Source: Phycisphaerae bacterium
Lineage (GTDB): Bacteria > Planctomycetota > Phycisphaerae > UBA1845
NCBI GenBank assembly: GCA_022072505.1
Contig: JAJVHU010000026.1
Coordinates: forward strand, 40,853 to 104,852
Length of the DNA stretch: 64,000 nucleotides
Direction of reading: 5' to 3'
Of the stretch, positions 16,058 to 24,708 are shown piece by piece; the first letter of the stretch is position 1, and each line of letters opens with the position of its first letter. The notes under the pieces are model-generated. The model worked only from the letters and a program-made list of their open reading frames with translations. It had not been told where the DNA came from and searched no databases. The position numbers and the translations under genes are program-made.

Positions 16058-16783
16058 TCATCTTACCCCTGTGCCGCACTCCGGGCAGACGCCGCTGACG
16101 TTGCCGGTCAGGTCGTATTCGCAGGTTCGGCAGAGCATCCCCGTGCCGGAGAAGATCGGGTTGGTGCGGTAGCGATCCTCGACGACCATCGTCCGCACCC
16201 AGCCTTCGCCGAAGCGCCCGCGCTCGCGCAGCGTCGCGGCGATGGTGATGTGCCCGATGTAGAAGGGCATGAGCAGGGCGAGATTCCGCTTCAGCGACGC
16301 GCCGAACGAGATCGGCGTCAGATCGCGGCAGTACACGACGCGCAGCCCGAACGCTGCTTTCCCGGGAGACTGACCACGGAACCCGTCCTTGCATAGCAGG
16401 CTCAGCAGGAAGAATACGGTGATCAGCACGTCCAGCGGCCCCGGCGCGCCGGTTCGCGCGGTGACGTTCATCAGCGGGATCGGCCAGCAGGGTGTCGCGG
16501 AAATCATACAAGGCGACATCAGGATTGCGGCAGGGGTCGAGACGTTGAGCGCCTGCGGCGTCCACGCGCTGAACACCAGGCCCGCCGCCGTCCAGAAGAT
16601 CCCCAGCGCGATCATGTCGATCAGGAACGCCATCCAGCGCCGCTCAATGAAGCGCTCCGAGCACGAGGCGCAGACATGGCCGGTGTAGAACTTGACCCAG
16701 CGAGGCCTCCGGCGCACTTCCCCGCACAACGGACACGGCGGCGAAGGAGGTGCGGCGTCGATCGGCGGCGATCCGGGGTTCAT
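16058..16783 (-). CDS. RDD-family membrane protein with N- and C-terminal zinc ribbons
   Basis: 241 residues. An N-terminal C-x2-C ... C-x2-C zinc ribbon (CPLCGE, CASCSE) precedes RDD-type membrane helices (RRWMAFLIDMIALGIFW, GQSPGKAAFGLRVV). The protein ends in a second ribbon, CRTCEYDLTGNVSGVCPECG, a signature found widely in planctomycetes. The ATG at 16783 is preceded by AGGAGAAGG, better than the upstream ATG at 16813. RDD proteins are membrane proteins of varied or unknown function. This is the strongest taxonomic marker in the window. Confidence 0.85.
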   Translation of the reverse strand: MNPGSPPIDAAPPSPPCPLCGEVRRRPRWVKFYTGHVCASCSERFIERRWMAFLIDMIALGIFWTAAGLVFSAWTPQALNVSTPAAILMSPCMISATPCWPIPLMNVTARTGAPGPLDVLITVFFLLSLLCKDGFRGQSPGKAAFGLRVVYCRDLTPISFGASLKRNLALLMPFYIGHITIAATLRERGRFGEGWVRTMVVEDRYRTNPIFSGTGMLCRTCEYDLTGNVSGVCPECGTGVR

Positions 16784-17156
16784 GACCTTCTCCTGCGGAT
16801 CATCGAGCGCCATGCTGTAACCGCCTTATCGCGGGTTTTCAAGGCTTCCGACGGGGGCGAAGGCGCCGACCCGCTCGGACCCGGACCCGGACCCGGAACC
16901 GGGCCGGACTGGAACATCGTTTCAAAACCGAGCCGCGCCCGCCTGTCGTTGACGTTGGGAAGCAATGTCAAGGGTCAGGAAGCGTACCGGGAGGCAGGCA
17001 GGCAGCGAGGGACAAAGGGACAGAGGGACGAAAGAAACCGGAGCCCTTATCCCCGATTCCCGATTGGCGACTCCCGATTCACGACTTCCGATTCACGATT
17101 CTTGACCTGCGTAGGGCGGGCTATGCCCGCCGCTTTTGCCGCTACGGACACGGCGG
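16784..17156. other. Intergenic region with simple repeats and a triloop hairpin
   Basis: No gene seen. It contains a GGACCC-type run (about 16875-16905), a CAGG/GGGACA run (about 16993-17035), repeated CCGATTC words (about 17050-17100) and the hairpin GGCGGGC-TAT-GCCCGCC at 17115-17131. The hairpin lies just past the stop of the minus-strand gene at 17157 and could end its transcript. Confidence 0.5.
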
Positions 17157-17921
17157 CTACGGACAGTTCTTGGTTTCCAGCAGGTTGCACTCGATGACGA
17201 TCACGAAGTGTTCGCCGGAATCGACGGGGCACCAGGTGTGCGTCGCGCGGCCGTTCTCGTTGATCTCGACGGGAACGGTATCGTCCGCGTCGAGCGTGAA
17301 CGTGACGGTCGCGCCCGGTTGGCCGTGCTTCATCACCGCTTTCATGCGCGGACCGCAGGGGCGGTTCTTGCACCTGAGGGTCAACGTTTCGTCACCCGTG
17401 CAGGTGGGCCGCTCGCCCCAGAACTGGATCATGCGGTTGCCCGCGCCGGTGAACGGGCCATACCACTCCTTGATCTTGTCGATCTTGTGGTAGTACGTCA
17501 GGAAGTCGCCGCCGATCGAGTTGCAATCCTGGTAGCCGTCCGTGGAGTGGATCGTGACGAAGAAGGACTCACCGGCCTCGACCGGGTACGGGGCGAACGG
17601 CGCGCCGTGCCAACCGGTTCCGCTGGTGACGAAGGATACTTCGCGCAGGAGGGCGCCCGGTTCGCCGCCGGTGTCGCGGCGGAGGCGGACGGTAAGCGCT
17701 TCGGTCGAGTCCCCGGTCAGGCGCCAGCGAATCTCCTCGAGGTAGAAGCGGTTCTGCGCCGTCCAGCGGTAGGCGACCTCGCTCTGGCCCGTCACAGCCG
17801 ATCCCTCCTCGTAGGGGAGATCATCGTTGACGCCCTCGATGTATTCCGAGGCGAAAAGCGACGAAGCTCCTGAGCACGAAACCACGGCGACGCCCAGTTG
17901 CAACGCGAAGCTCGTTCTCAT
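17157..17921 (-). CDS. Secreted protein of unknown function
   Basis: 254 residues starting MRTSFALQLGVAVVSCSG at the ATG at 17921, which has GGAG upstream; it carries a signal peptide to about residue 24 (SLFAS). The first half looks like a beta-sandwich (LEEIRWRLTGDSTEALTVRL, WHGAPFAPYPVEAGESFFV) as in PEP-CTERM-type or lectin-like secreted planctomycete proteins. The second half (LTLRCKNRPCGPRMKAVMKHGQPGATVTF) resembles the Ig-like strand module seen at the end of many planctomycete secreted proteins. Six Cys residues suggest disulfides. The target is unknown. Confidence 0.7.
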   Translation of the reverse strand: MRTSFALQLGVAVVSCSGASSLFASEYIEGVNDDLPYEEGSAVTGQSEVAYRWTAQNRFYLEEIRWRLTGDSTEALTVRLRRDTGGEPGALLREVSFVTSGTGWHGAPFAPYPVEAGESFFVTIHSTDGYQDCNSIGGDFLTYYHKIDKIKEWYGPFTGAGNRMIQFWGERPTCTGDETLTLRCKNRPCGPRMKAVMKHGQPGATVTFTLDADDTVPVEINENGRATHTWCPVDSGEHFVIVIECNLLETKNCP

Positions 17922-18197
17922 CTCTGAATCTCCTATGTCGCCCGGGTAGCGGCGACGTCGTGAGGATGCACACCCGTGGATGCATCTTACCACGTTCCGA
18001 GTTCACGCGTACACAGATTCCGGACGTTCCCGGCGAACCACAACGAGCCTGAAGGCGTGCGGGTCGGCGTCCCAACCTTCCGCATTCTTACCCGTTATTG
18101 CCGTGTGGTCGTTCCGGAAGTTAAACCATGACGCATTCGAGACTGCCGCATAACGACAATAACTGAATCTCTGCTTGACTCTGGCTCGGACGTTCGT

Positions 18198-18710
18198 ATG
18201 CGTGCCGGAATGTTGGCAGTTGCGAGCCTCGCGCTGACCTTGCTCGCCCATGTCGCCTCGGTGCAGGACGACGCCATCTTCCGGTTCACTATCGACGGCG
18301 GGGGCGACTGTGTCGGCGATGTGCTCGAGCTTTCGGGAACGATCGGACAACCCGACGCCGGACCGCCGACGCCGATGACGGGTGGAGACTCCGAACTCAC
18401 CGGCGGATTCTGGCCGGGCATGGCCTCGCCTCCTGAGGAAGGCCGCACCGGCAGCAATGAAAAGCTCAAGAAAGCGAAGTTCCAGGACCGCAACGGCGAG
18501 AACCAGCTCAAGGTCACCGCACACCGGCGGTTTTGCAACGGCGTGATAGGATGCACCGATGGTTCGTCAGACTCCACGCCTGGGCGCTCACCTGTCCGTC
18601 GCCGGCGGACTTCACCTTGCGTTCGACGCGGCGCGGAAGGTCCGCTGCGACGCGATGCAGATCTTCGTCAAGAACCAGCGACAGTGGAGCGCGCCGCCGC
18701 TGTCCCCTGA
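18198..18710 (+). pseudogene. Planctomycete secreted protein, truncated
   Basis: It starts with a signal peptide (MRAGMLAVASLALTLLAHVASV) and the planctomycete motif FTIDGGGDC...LSGTIGQPDAG...GGFWPG. It then enters the start of an Ig-like strand module (KLKKAKFQDRNGENQLKV) that is normally 60-100 residues longer. After about position 18530 the frame continues only as the antisense-like shadow of nfo, with no further homology. I read this as a gene that lost its 3' end and runs out inside nfo. A short real product cannot be excluded. Confidence 0.6.
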
Positions 18711-19449
18711 CGCGGTTCGCGCCTTCCGCGAGCATCCGCAGGCCGCCCGCGTCGCGCCCGTCATCGCGCATGCCTCCTACCTGTTGAATCTGGCGTCCGC
18801 CGACCGGGCCGCGCGCGCGAAAAGCCTCGCGGCTTTGACCGACGAGTTGCAACGATGCGAGGCGCTGGGCGTCGCCGGTCTCGTGCTGCATCCCGGAGCC
18901 GCGGGTGACAGCGACATGTCATCCGCGATCCGGCGCATCGCCGTCGCCCTCAACGACGTGCTCGCCGCCGTCCCGGACGGGCGCTGTGCGATCCTGCTGG
19001 AGACCACCGCCGGACAAGGCAGCGCCGTCGGGTGGCGTTTCGAACATCTGGCGGACCTTCTCGCGGGCGTCGAAGCGGGAGACCGCGTCGGCGCCTGCCT
19101 GGACACGTGCCACCTTTTCGCCGCCGGGTACGATTTCCGCACCGCGGACGATTACGCCCTGATGATCGCCGAACTCGATCGCCTGATCGGCGTCCGCCGC
19201 GTCCGCTGCATCCACGTCAACGACTCGGTCAAACCCCTGGGAAGCCGCGTGGATCGACACGCCCACATCGGCGAAGGCGAGATCGGCCTCGCCGGTTTCC
19301 GGCACTTCGTCAACGACCCGCGCTGGGCGGACCTGCCGATGATCCTCGAAACGCCGAAGGGCGAAGATGACCAGGGGCGGGATTACGACGCGCTGAACCT
19401 CCAGCGCCTGCGACGACTGATCCGCCGCAGCCGGACTCCCGTCGATTAG
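18559..19449 (+). CDS. nfo: Endonuclease IV (AP endonuclease)
   Basis: 296 residues, a TIM-barrel zinc enzyme that cuts DNA at abasic sites in base excision repair. Visible family motifs: LGAHLSVAGG at the N-terminus, MQIFVKNQRQW, LVLHPGAAGD, LLETTAGQG, LDTCHLFAAGYD, HVNDSVKPLGSRVDRHAHIGEGEIG and LETPKG. The metal-binding His/Asp/Glu residues are all present. Length is normal (about 280-300). It starts within the decayed end of the previous gene. Confidence 0.95.
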   Translation: MVRQTPRLGAHLSVAGGLHLAFDAARKVRCDAMQIFVKNQRQWSAPPLSPDAVRAFREHPQAARVAPVIAHASYLLNLASADRAARAKSLAALTDELQRCEALGVAGLVLHPGAAGDSDMSSAIRRIAVALNDVLAAVPDGRCAILLETTAGQGSAVGWRFEHLADLLAGVEAGDRVGACLDTCHLFAAGYDFRTADDYALMIAELDRLIGVRRVRCIHVNDSVKPLGSRVDRHAHIGEGEIGLAGFRHFVNDPRWADLPMILETPKGEDDQGRDYDALNLQRLRRLIRRSRTPVD

Positions 19450-19475
19450 ACCGCGGCTTCAACACCGAGCCTTAA

Positions 19476-19571
19476 CCGCCCGTTGAAAAACTCACGACCG
19501 GTCTTTGTGATGCCGGTTTTTCCGGTAAAATTCGCGTTCCGGAGGGACGCGCACCCTTTTTCAGCGGGCGG
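19476..19571 (+). mobile_element. MITE-A, copy 2 (96 bp)
   Basis: Ends CCGCCCGTTGAAAAA and TTTTTCAGCGGGCGG are nearly perfect inverted repeats. TTAA flanks both sides (19472-19475 and 19572-19575). It lies 26 bases after the nfo stop, in the 337-base gap before the convergent pyrG, where nothing else was recognised. It is the most diverged copy internally. Confidence 0.8.
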
Positions 19572-19786
19572 TTAACCGTGTCAGGGAACCTTCAGAGCCT
19601 CAAACATCCGGCGCGTGTTCCGCAGCGCGGCACGAATGTCGAACCTTGAATTCAATGCGTTGCCCCCTCGACGAGATCGGCGTACGACTGAAACCGGGCT
19701 GCCTGCGTCGACATCGTCACGGCAATTTCACGGCGCGCGGCCGGACGGAATCAACCGCGGGAGCGCCGGTCCGCGCTTCACAATCC

Positions 19787-21604
19787 TCACGCATCGACCA
19801 GATCAGCCGAGCCTACGTGAGGCGTTCGTTCTGAACCGCAACCCTCGTCCGCGTCGCGCGCCTCGCTCCCGTCATCGCACGGGGTGACGCCCGACCGGAC
19901 CAGGCATGCCCGCACCAGCCCGAGGAAGAACGGGGACGGGTTCAGCGGCCGTCCGGTCAGCTCCGGATGCGCCTGCGTCGCCAGGAAGAACGGATGCACG
20001 GACTCCGGCAGCTCGACCACCTGCATGATCGGGTGCTGCGGCGCCCGGCCGGAAAAGACCAGCCCCCCGGCTTCGAGACGCTGGATGTAGTCCGGGTTGA
20101 CCTCGTAGCGGTGCCGGAAGCGGAGTCGAAGGCGCTCCGCGCCGCCGGCGAGTCGCGAAATCAGCGAATCCGGCGTCAGGATCACGTCAAACCCGCCGAG
20201 GCGCATGTTGCCGCCCAGCCCTTCGAGGCGCTTCTGCTCCGGAAGCAGATCGATCACCGGGTCGGGGCAGTCGCGGTCGATCTCGGTCGTGCCCGCATGA
20301 CGCAGGTCAAGCACGTTGCGGGCGTACTCGATGACGGCCATCTGCATGCCGTAACACAGGCCCAGGTAGGGCACGCCGTTGCGGCGGACGTGCTCGATGC
20401 ACTCGATCTTGCCGTCCACGCCGCGGAAGCCGAACCCGCCCGGGACAATGACGCCGTGAATGTGGCGAAGGCGGTCGGCGACGTTCGCGCCGGTCAGCTC
20501 GGTGCTGTCCACCCACTCGAGCTGCACGCGGGCGTTCAGATGCGTTCCGGCGTGTTCGAGCGCTTGAATGATGCTGGCGTAGCTGTCGCGGACCGAGGTG
20601 TACTTCCCGATGATGCCGACGGTGACCGGGTGCTGGGCGCCGCGGAAGCGGGAGATGTAGGCGTTCCAGGTGCGGCGGGCGTCCTCCTCGCGTTGCTCGT
20701 TGACCAGGGGTTGCAGGTGAAGGATGTCGAGAACGGCCTGGTCGATGCCCGCGCCGTGGAGCATCTCGGGGATGAGGTAGATGCTCTCGCAGTCGTGCAT
20801 CGAGAAGACGCGCTCCATCGGGACGTTGGCGTAGAGGGCGAGCTTCTCGCGGGCCTTTTTCGTCACCGGGCGGTGCGCGCGGCAGGCGATGATGTGCGGC
20901 TGGATGCCCGCGGCGTTGAGCAGCTTGAGGTTGATCTGGGCGGCCTTGGACTTCTGCTCGCCCAGCGACTGCGGCTCGATCACGTAGGTGAGGGCGACGA
21001 AGCAGAAGTTCTCCGCGCCCTCCTCGTAGGCCATCTCGCGGACGGCCTCGATGTAATACGCGTTCTCGACGTCGCCGACCGTGCCGCCGATCTCGACGAA
21101 GATGACGTCCGCGGCGCTGGCCACGGCAAGCTCGCGCAGGCGGTGTTTCACCTCGCCGGTGACGTGCGGGATCATCTGCACGTCGCGCCCGAGATAAAGC
21201 CCCTTGCGCTCTTTTTCGAGGACGGTGGCGAAGATCTGCCCGCTGGTGGAGAAGTTCAGGCGCGACAGATCCTGGTCGAGCATGCGCTCGTACGTGCCCA
21301 GGTCCATGTCGCACTCCATCCCGTCATCCAGGACGAAGACCTCGCCGTGGCGGAAGGGGTTGAGCGTGCCGCTGTCGCGGTTGAGGTAGCCTTCGAGCTT
21401 GATCGGGGCGACCTTCAGCCCCTTGTCCTTGAGGATCTTCGCCAGCGAACTGGAGAAGATGCCCTTGCCCAGACCGCTCATCACGGTGCCGAAGACGACG
21501 ACGTACTTTGTCCGCCCCTTGACATACCCGGACGGAAAAGGGGTGTAGAACTCGGTGTCGTCGGTCAGGTGGCTGACGCCGGAAAGTATGTCGTTGCCGC
21601 TCAT
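19787..21604 (-). CDS. pyrG: CTP synthase
   Basis: 605 residues, making CTP from UTP with glutamine. The N-terminal synthetase domain has SGLGKGIFSSSLAKIL, PYLNRD-like GYLNRDSGTLNPF and GGTVGD. The C-terminal glutaminase has GGFGFRG, nucleophile loop LGLCYGMQ (usually CLGMQ, so Tyr replaces Leu after the Cys) and AHPELTGRP. It is about 60 residues longer than usual, through a 28-residue N-terminal and a roughly 35-residue C-terminal extension. It is 170 bases downstream of kdsB on the same strand and probably co-transcribed; CTP is the co-substrate of KdsB. Confidence 0.95.
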   Translation of the reverse strand: MSGNDILSGVSHLTDDTEFYTPFPSGYVKGRTKYVVVFGTVMSGLGKGIFSSSLAKILKDKGLKVAPIKLEGYLNRDSGTLNPFRHGEVFVLDDGMECDMDLGTYERMLDQDLSRLNFSTSGQIFATVLEKERKGLYLGRDVQMIPHVTGEVKHRLRELAVASAADVIFVEIGGTVGDVENAYYIEAVREMAYEEGAENFCFVALTYVIEPQSLGEQKSKAAQINLKLLNAAGIQPHIIACRAHRPVTKKAREKLALYANVPMERVFSMHDCESIYLIPEMLHGAGIDQAVLDILHLQPLVNEQREEDARRTWNAYISRFRGAQHPVTVGIIGKYTSVRDSYASIIQALEHAGTHLNARVQLEWVDSTELTGANVADRLRHIHGVIVPGGFGFRGVDGKIECIEHVRRNGVPYLGLCYGMQMAVIEYARNVLDLRHAGTTEIDRDCPDPVIDLLPEQKRLEGLGGNMRLGGFDVILTPDSLISRLAGGAERLRLRFRHRYEVNPDYIQRLEAGGLVFSGRAPQHPIMQVVELPESVHPFFLATQAHPELTGRPLNPSPFFLGLVRACLVRSGVTPCDDGSEARDADEGCGSERTPHVGSADLVDA

Positions 21605-21774
21605 GATCGGATCACGGAATAAGGGTTCCAGGTTTCGCGCGTCGGGAATCGTTCCCCGGTCGGCATACCGCTCCGACCGACGATGACGTGCGGCGCACCC
21701 GCCCCGTCGGCGCTTAAGCGCGCCGCCGCCGTCCGCAAGCCCCTTCCCCCCTCCGCAGGCGCCCCCGGCGCCGC

Positions 21775-22569
21775 TTATCCGTCACTCCCCGTTGTCCGGC
21801 GCACAAAGGCCGCGTAGTCCTCCGGCGTGTCGATGCCCGGCATCTGGGGATTCACGATCAGAACGAAGATCGCGCGGCCGTTTTCCAGCCAGCGCAACTG
21901 CTCAAGCGATTCCGCCTCTTCCAGCACGCTCGGCGGCATCTTATCCCGATCGGTCAGGCTCAGCAAGACATCGACGCGGTAGGCGTACACGCCCAGGTGC
22001 AGCAGCCAGCGCCCGGGACGATCCACCTCGCCCCGGGTCGCCCGCGGAAAGGGAATCAGGCTGCGCGAAAAATACAGGGCACGCGACTGCTGATCGACGA
22101 CGACCTTGACGCAGTTCGGGTCCGTCGGGGAACCAGGCCCGCAAGACGGTCCGGCGTCCGAAAAACCAGCCGCCAACGTGTGAACCTCCTCGGCGCGGTC
22201 GCCTGGCGCCTCGCGGACCGCCCTGGCAAGACGAATCAGGACCGCAGGATCGATCTCCGGCTCGTCGCCTTGAATATTCAAGACGCAGTCGCGGGGGGAA
22301 AGGCCCAGCACTCTTGCCGCTTCTGCGACACGGTCGGTCCCCGAGGGGTGGTCCGCGCGGGTCAACACGGCTTCGCCGCCGAAGGATTTCACAGCCTCGG
22401 CGACGCGCGCGTCATCGGTGGCGACCACCACGCGATCCAGGCACGGCGCCGCGGACATCGCCCGGTCCCAGACATGCTGAACCAGGAACTTCCCCGTCTC
22501 GCGCAGCAGGGGCTTTCCCGGAAGGCGCGAGGAAGCGTAACGCGCCGGAATCACACCGATCACCGCCAT
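21775..22569 (-). CDS. kdsB: 3-deoxy-manno-octulosonate cytidylyltransferase
   Basis: 264 residues. It activates KDO with CTP for lipopolysaccharide inner core synthesis. Motifs: IPARYASSRLPGKPL at the N-terminus, VVATDD, HPSGTDRVAEAA, NIQGDEP, LHLGVYAYR and EEAESLEQLRWLENG near the end. A 15-residue segment around GFSDAGPSCGPGS is slightly longer than in common homologues. Paired with pyrG downstream. Its presence indicates an outer membrane with KDO. Confidence 0.95.
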   Translation of the reverse strand: MAVIGVIPARYASSRLPGKPLLRETGKFLVQHVWDRAMSAAPCLDRVVVATDDARVAEAVKSFGGEAVLTRADHPSGTDRVAEAARVLGLSPRDCVLNIQGDEPEIDPAVLIRLARAVREAPGDRAEEVHTLAAGFSDAGPSCGPGSPTDPNCVKVVVDQQSRALYFSRSLIPFPRATRGEVDRPGRWLLHLGVYAYRVDVLLSLTDRDKMPPSVLEEAESLEQLRWLENGRAIFVLIVNPQMPGIDTPEDYAAFVRRTTGSDG

Positions 22570-22878
22570 CAGGGATCCCCGCTTGCCGACCGCACGCGCC
22601 GTGGTTCGGCGGTGGCAACCCGCCTCCCGGACGCCGCGCGTGTATCACGAAACCTCCGTCCCGGTACGGTGGCGAATATAAAATCCGTTGCAAGATTCGC
22701 AAATGCGTGCGCAAGAAGCGCCGACAATGAGGCGTCCCCGAAGCCTCCCGCGCGGACCGGCTTCGCCAGGCGGATTCGGTGGACGAACCGGGGCTGTTTA
22801 ACCCGCGGCCTGAACCTTCATCCGACTCCGTTGCAACAGGTTTCGCCGACGGCCCCGCAGGATCGTCGGGCGCATTCG

Positions 22879-23100
22879 CCTCAATCCCGAAGAACACGCG
22901 CGAACATCCGTTGTTGTGTTTCAATCCCGAAGGACACGCGCGAGCGTCTGTTGTTTTGTTTCAATTCCGAAGAGCACGCGCGAACGTCTGTTGTTGTGTT
23001 TCAATCCCGAAGAACACGCGCCGATGTTCGAAGGACACGCGCGAGCGCCTGAAGAGCACGCGCCAACGTCCGTTGTTGTGTTTCAATCCCGAAGGAGGCG
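22879..23100 (+). repeat. 40-bp tandem array
   Basis: TCAATCCCGAAG recurs at 22881, 22921, 22961 and 23001, a strict 40-bp period with the rest of each unit (ACACGCGCGA..., TTGTTGTGTT) also conserved. After 23010 it degenerates into two shorter copies. One inverted unit is found near 54588-54640. Because the whole unit repeats, there are no spacers and this is not CRISPR. Confidence 0.85.
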
Positions 23101-23219
23101 CAGGATTCTCGGATGCGTTGGTCACAATCCCGAAGGGATTGCGGCCTCCAGCCCAGGGTTGGACGCCGAAGGCGGCCTACCTTGGGTTCGCGGCGATCCA
23201 CGCCTCGACCAACCCCAAC

Positions 23220-23405
23220 GGGGTTGCAGCGGGTTGAAGGGGTTGCGCTGGGTTGAAAGGGTTGCGCCAGATGAAACGGTTGCGCCGGGTCGAACGAGTT
23301 GCGATGGGTTGAAAGGATTGCGGCGGGTTGAAGGAGTTGCACCAGATGAAACGGTTGCGCCGAGTTAAAAGGGTTGCACCAGATGAAACGGTTGCGCCGA
23401 GCGGT
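23220..23405 (+). repeat. 19-bp tandem array
   Basis: GTTGC (once ATTGC) recurs at 23223, 23242, 23261, 23279, 23298, 23317, 23336, 23354, 23373 and 23391, a spacing of 18-19 bases. Units alternate between a GGGTTGAAAG and an AGATGAAACG second half. Shorter versions occur at 25063-25110 and, inverted, at 54410-54540. Confidence 0.8.
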
Positions 23406-23715
23406 ACAACCCCTTCGGGGTTGGGCGCGCTTGTCTTCGTCTTCCGTGGGCTGCGCCCACGGCTATTCATGTTGATCCCCTTCGGGGATCGGCGTCGTAT
23501 TCCCTGGCGGTCAGGCGTCATGTTCCCCGGCCGTCAGGCGTCATATTCCTCGGCCGTCAGGCGTCATATTCCCCCGCGGTCGTTGGTGTCATATTCCCCG
23601 AAGGGGAATTACGTGGGTAGCCGTGGGTGAAACCCACGGCGAGCGTCCGCCCGAAGCCCCCGACCCTGAAGGGGTCGAACCAACCTGGGTGGATCGCGCG
23701 GTGCAACCCCTACCT

Positions 23716-23959
23716 TCTTGACAATTGTCACATCGTTGGGGTTGAGGATCGAGCGGTTTCGGTTTCCCAGGGCAGGTCGAGGAACGTCGCGCGCCGCGGC
23801 GCACCGGAGTCAGACGGAGACTCAGAAGAACGCTTCCTTACGGGCGCGGCTCGGTTAAGTTCGCCGCAACCCCGTTGGGGTTGAGGATCGAGCGTTCTCG
23901 GTTCCCCAGGGAAGGTCGCCTGCGGCGACCCACCCTGGGCTGGGGGACGCGACCCCGTT
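23716..23959 (+). repeat. Composite repeat, second part
   Basis: Text such as GTTGGGGTTGAGGATCGAGCG, AACGTCGCGCGCCG, CACCGGAGTCAG and CGCTTCCTTACGGGCG recurs at 25670-25930 (and partly at 14205-14330). The hairpin GGTCGCC-TGC-GGCGACC is present. No gene. Confidence 0.6.
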
Positions 23960-24394
23960 GAGCCTGAGAAGTTATCAAGTTTCTTTCCGGGAGTGGGTCG
24001 GCCGGAAGTTGTCTTGACGGCGTGTTGCGGAATTCGGGTTTTGAGCGATCCGTCAGGCGTTTGATCCGACCCGGGGGTTGCGGATCGGTTCATCGTCCGA
24101 CTGTTTTTCGCTCTTTTTCGTTGTCTTCGAGGTCTCCTTGATGCCTTCTACGCGGCCGGCACGGCGGCGAAGCGCATCACGGGGTACGCCAGCGCCGACC
24201 CGAGCGCCACACATCGGACTCTTTGCAGCCCGCGCACCGCAAAAGCGCTCAGGCCCCGGAACGTTTTCAAGTCCGCGTTCACCGTCTCCGAGGTCGCCGC
24301 CCGTTCCTGGGTCACCGCGCGCCCCGCTTCGCTCGTCATGCGATTTCGCCACGCCGCCGCACATCCAGCGGTACGCGTCGTGCTCCGTGCATAG

Positions 24395-24493
24395 CCGTCC
24401 GTTGAAAAAGGGTAACGCCTCCCTCCGGGAGGCGAATTTCTCCGGGAAAAAACCGGGATCTCGAAAGCCGATCGCGAATTCTTCAACAGGCTG
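24395..24493 (-). mobile_element. MITE-A, copy 3 (99 bp), inside the transposase
   Basis: Ends CCGTCCGTTGAAAAA and TTCTTCAACAGGCTG; ATAG flanks both sides (24391-24394 and 24494-24497). Removing the element and one ATAG rejoins the minus-strand codons as ARL-CTEHDAYRW, the expected transposase sequence, which fixes its boundaries at base resolution. Confidence 0.9.
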
Positions 24494-24540
24494 ATAGCCG
24501 CGCCAGCTTGCGCCCGTTGCCCACGCCCTCCACCGCCGCG

Positions 24541-24708
24541 TACAACCACAATCCCACCAGCAGCCGCGTGCAACCACAATCCCACCAGCAGCCGCGTGCA
24601 ACCACAATCCCACCAGCAGCCGCGTACAACCACAATCCCACCAGCAGCCGCGTACAACCACAATCCCACCAGCAGCCGCGTGCAACCACAATCCCACCAG
24701 CAGCCGCG
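24541..24708 (-). repeat. 28-bp minisatellite, six copies
   Basis: Units start at 24541, 24569, 24597, 24625, 24653 and 24681 and differ only at one or two bases (TACAACC versus TGCAACC). On the minus strand one unit encodes LLVGLWLYA of the transposase, so the array grew from that coding segment. 28 is not a multiple of three, so translation shifts frame each unit and the array is not coding. A partial inverted unit is at about 24847-24862. Confidence 0.9.

Larger units (their letters stand above)
22815..23715 (+). repeat. Composite repeat, copy 1
   Basis: Gene-free block made of, in order: a TTGCAACAGG...GCAGGATCGTCGGGCG segment, a 40-bp tandem array, the hairpin AATCCC-GAA-GGGATT, a run of about 19-bp GTTGCGCC units, the hairpins AACCCC-TTC-GGGGTT (23408-23422) and CCGTGGGC-TGC-GCCCACGG (23444-23462), a run of 23-bp TTCCCCGG...GGCGTCA units, and CGTGGGT-GAA-ACCCACG. 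Much of it recurs at 25065-25690 and, inverted, at 54150-54715. Confidence 0.8.

Noticed and set aside
19967..21622. Long plus-strand frame opposite pyrG
   Set aside because: It is antisense to a complete CTP synthase and has no recognisable domain or ribosome site.
22879..23100. Possible CRISPR array (GTTTCAATCCC units)
   Set aside because: The entire 40-bp unit is repeated with no variable spacers, no cas genes are near, and units occur elsewhere in inverted orientation as part of a composite repeat.
24078..24494. Plus-strand Pro/Arg-rich frames in the IS region
   Set aside because: They are antisense to the transposase remnant, whose conserved motifs read on the minus strand.
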